This document shows, in pieces, positions 4,643 through 5,572 of a stretch of DNA of 5,572 bases. Origin of the DNA: an uncultured Armatimonadota bacterium (GTDB lineage Bacteria > Armatimonadota > Armatimonadia > Armatimonadales > Armatimonadaceae); assembly GCA_903924445.1 (NCBI GenBank), contig CAIYBQ010000136.1, forward strand, positions 1-5,572. The letters are read 5' to 3'. The stretch's first letter is position 1. Each line of letters opens with the position of its first letter. The translations under genes were made by a program, and so were the position numbers. The notes under the pieces are model-generated. The model was given only the letters and a program-made list of their open reading frames with translations. It was not told where the DNA came from and searched no databases.

Positions 4643-5392
4643 ATGCAGACTGCCACACGTATCATCCTGATTGAGCCGCGGGATCCGCGGAATGTGGGGA
4701 TGGTGGCGCGGGCGATGGCGAATTTTGGCTTTTCGGACCTTGCGCTGGTCGCGCCGCCGGCGTGGGATGCCGAACAGGCACGCGTCACCGCACGGAATGC
4801 AAGCGGCATCATCGATGCTGTGCGCATTTGCGAGACCCTCCCGGATGCCGCAGCGGACACCCACACGCTCTGCGGGTTTGCCCTCCGCGATAACATCCCC
4901 GCCGCGCGCCAGTGCGATCTGATTCAGCTCACCGGGCATCGCCAGGCGGCACCGGATGTGCGTTTCTCCCTCATCTATGGCCCGGAAGCGGATGACCTTC
5001 GCCATGAGCATCTCGACCTCTGCCGCTGGGTCGTGCGCATCCCGACGCATAGTGCATATCCCAGCTTCAACCTCGCCCAAAGCGTGCTGGTGACGCTGTA
5101 TGAGCTGACGCGCGGCGCGGGGGAGCTGACACAACAGGATGCAGCTGTGGATGCCCGTGGCGCTGAACTGCCATCCGCCGGTGAACTGGACCAGTTGGAC
5201 CGCATCCTCTCCGATGTGATGTCGCTCTCAGGCTTCACCCGCGCCGGGATGCCGCCGGCTGCGGCAAGACGCATCCACGCGCTGCTACGCCGCGCGGACC
5301 TGGACCAAAGCGAGCTCGCGGCCCTGATGGCGATGTTTGGAAAAGTCAGGACAACGCTGGGGCGAGCTGCCATCGCGGAAACGAAGGTCTGA
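4643..5392 (+). CDS. trmJ: TrmJ-like tRNA (cytidine/uridine-32) 2'-O-methyltransferase, SPOUT superfamily
   Basis: The 249-residue protein matches TrmJ in length (E. coli about 246) and domain order. The SPOUT domain opens with RIILIEPRDPRNVGMVARAM (6-25), holding N17 and R23 of motif 1, and continues NFGFSDLALV. Motif 2 is FSLIYGPEADDL (108-119) and motif 3 is IPTHSAYPSFNLAQSV (133-148), which together build the trefoil knot that binds S-adenosylmethionine. Residues about 180-235 form the helical C-terminal region typical of TrmJ, with DQLDRILSDVMSLSGF and RRADLDQSELAALMAMF. TrmJ methylates the ribose of nucleotide 32 in several tRNA anticodon loops. ATG 4643 is chosen because homology starts at residue 5; the open frame continues upstream by 74 codons, but that peptide has no protein character and overlaps the divergent gene. 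The ribosome binding site is weak. In motif 2 the usual small residue (GL) is Asp (ADDL). A broader TrmH/SpoU assignment is the alternative. Confidence 0.9.
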   Translation: MQTATRIILIEPRDPRNVGMVARAMANFGFSDLALVAPPAWDAEQARVTARNASGIIDAVRICETLPDAAADTHTLCGFALRDNIPAARQCDLIQLTGHRQAAPDVRFSLIYGPEADDLRHEHLDLCRWVVRIPTHSAYPSFNLAQSVLVTLYELTRGAGELTQQDAAVDARGAELPSAGELDQLDRILSDVMSLSGFTRAGMPPAAARRIHALLRRADLDQSELAALMAMFGKVRTTLGRAAIAETKV

Positions 5393-5417
5393 TTTAGCTG
5401 GGACCCATTCTGTGTAG

Positions 5418-5439
5418 GGGAGGGCTGCCACGCCCTCCC
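5418..5439. repeat. Strong GC hairpin after trmJ
   Basis: GGGAGGGC (5418-5425) and GCCCTCCC (5432-5439) are perfect inverted 8-mers around the six-base loop TGCCAC, starting 25 bases after the trmJ stop. No T-run follows on the plus strand (ATGTTAACG), so it is not a canonical intrinsic terminator. It could stabilise the 3' end of the trmJ mRNA or be a copy of a dispersed palindromic repeat; the flanking TGTAGGGG is reminiscent of such elements. Function is inferred from position only. Confidence 0.6.
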
Positions 5440-5497
5440 ATGTTAACGATTGTCGATTGGAGTTATCGAATGCACTTATCGTTGACGGTCTAGGCAC

Positions 5498-5527
5498 AAA
5501 AAAACGACGCATGCTTTGCATCGTCGT
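5498..5527 (-). terminator. Intrinsic terminator for a minus-strand gene beyond the right edge
   Basis: Read on the minus strand, ACGACGATGC (5527-5518), loop AAA, then GCAT-G-CGTCGT (5514-5504) form a stem of ten base pairs with one bulged base. It is followed by seven T (5504-5498). This is a standard Rho-independent terminator. It faces left, so it serves a gene transcribed leftward from beyond position 5572, convergent with trmJ. It lacks a T-run on the plus side and would not end trmJ transcripts efficiently. Confidence 0.75.
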
Positions 5528-5572
5528 CTCGCGTTTACCAGAAGTGTTTCAACGGCTGATGTTGTTAGATTA
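5528..5572. other. Right-edge segment: probable 3' end of a convergent minus-strand gene outside the window
   Basis: Two minus-strand frames contain stops here (TAA at 5572-5570; TAA at 5567-5565), and the terminator immediately to the left implies a leftward gene ending at or just beyond this edge. Too few bases are present to choose a frame or describe a product. Confidence 0.3.

Noticed and set aside
4589..5134. Minus-strand 181-codon ORF opposite trmJ
   Set aside because: Shadow frame of a GC-rich gene; rich in R, H, C and P, with no recognisable motif, while the plus strand is clearly trmJ.
1..5572. tRNA genes, CRISPR arrays, insertion sequences, integrase
   Set aside because: No cloverleaf-like sequence, no regularly spaced repeats, and no transposase or recombinase frame were found by reading both strands.

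Overview
The window is bacterial DNA with one clearly housekeeping gene and a compact accessory cluster next to it. The housekeeping gene is trmJ (4643-5392, +), a SPOUT-class tRNA 2'-O-methyltransferase. It is visibly richer in G+C than the rest: one sampled 60-base row in trmJ (4981-5040) has 39 G/C, against 32 in a row inside the first large gene (1021-1080). That shift suggests that roughly 300-4560 was acquired horizontally beside a core gene. The host lineage cannot be fixed from this sequence. It appears to be a moderately GC-rich bacterium. A GTAGGGG-type hairpin after trmJ loosely recalls dispersed repeats I associate with Chloroflexota, but that is weak evidence.

Layout from left to right. 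A gene on the minus strand begins at 96 and runs off the left edge; its start has a strong ribosome binding site. Next come about 320 bases without a gene, which end in a sigma70-like promoter lying in an 8-bp dyad (ACAAATAT-N12-ATATTTGT). This drives a two-gene plus-strand operon: an XRE repressor fused to an ImmA/IrrE metallopeptidase (415-1632), then, 4 nt later and on a GTG start, a PIN-domain ribonuclease-like protein (1637-2152). A possible 20-codon ORF overlaps the PIN stop by ATGA. Converging on this operon is a minus-strand pair. A 647-residue protein (4525-2582) carries an N-terminal PD-(D/E)XK-like nuclease domain and a C-terminal DUF2075/SF1 helicase-like ATPase. Downstream of it is an unrecognised 98-residue ORF (2528-2232). 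The big gene and trmJ diverge from a 117-bp intergenic region. After trmJ come a strong GC hairpin and an intrinsic terminator that faces a minus-strand gene beyond the right edge.

Functional reading (inference). XRE-ImmA plus PIN looks like a self-regulating toxin-antitoxin or stress module, in which DNA binding by the HTH domain and proteolysis by the ImmA domain control an RNase toxin. The nuclease-helicase fusion resembles proteins found in phage-defence islands. The two halves may be one defence locus or two neighbouring modules; sequence alone cannot separate these. I do not recognise the combination as a named system. The main uncertainties are the 98-aa ORF, which has an equally gene-like antisense ORF in exact codon register, and the true start of the big minus-strand gene.
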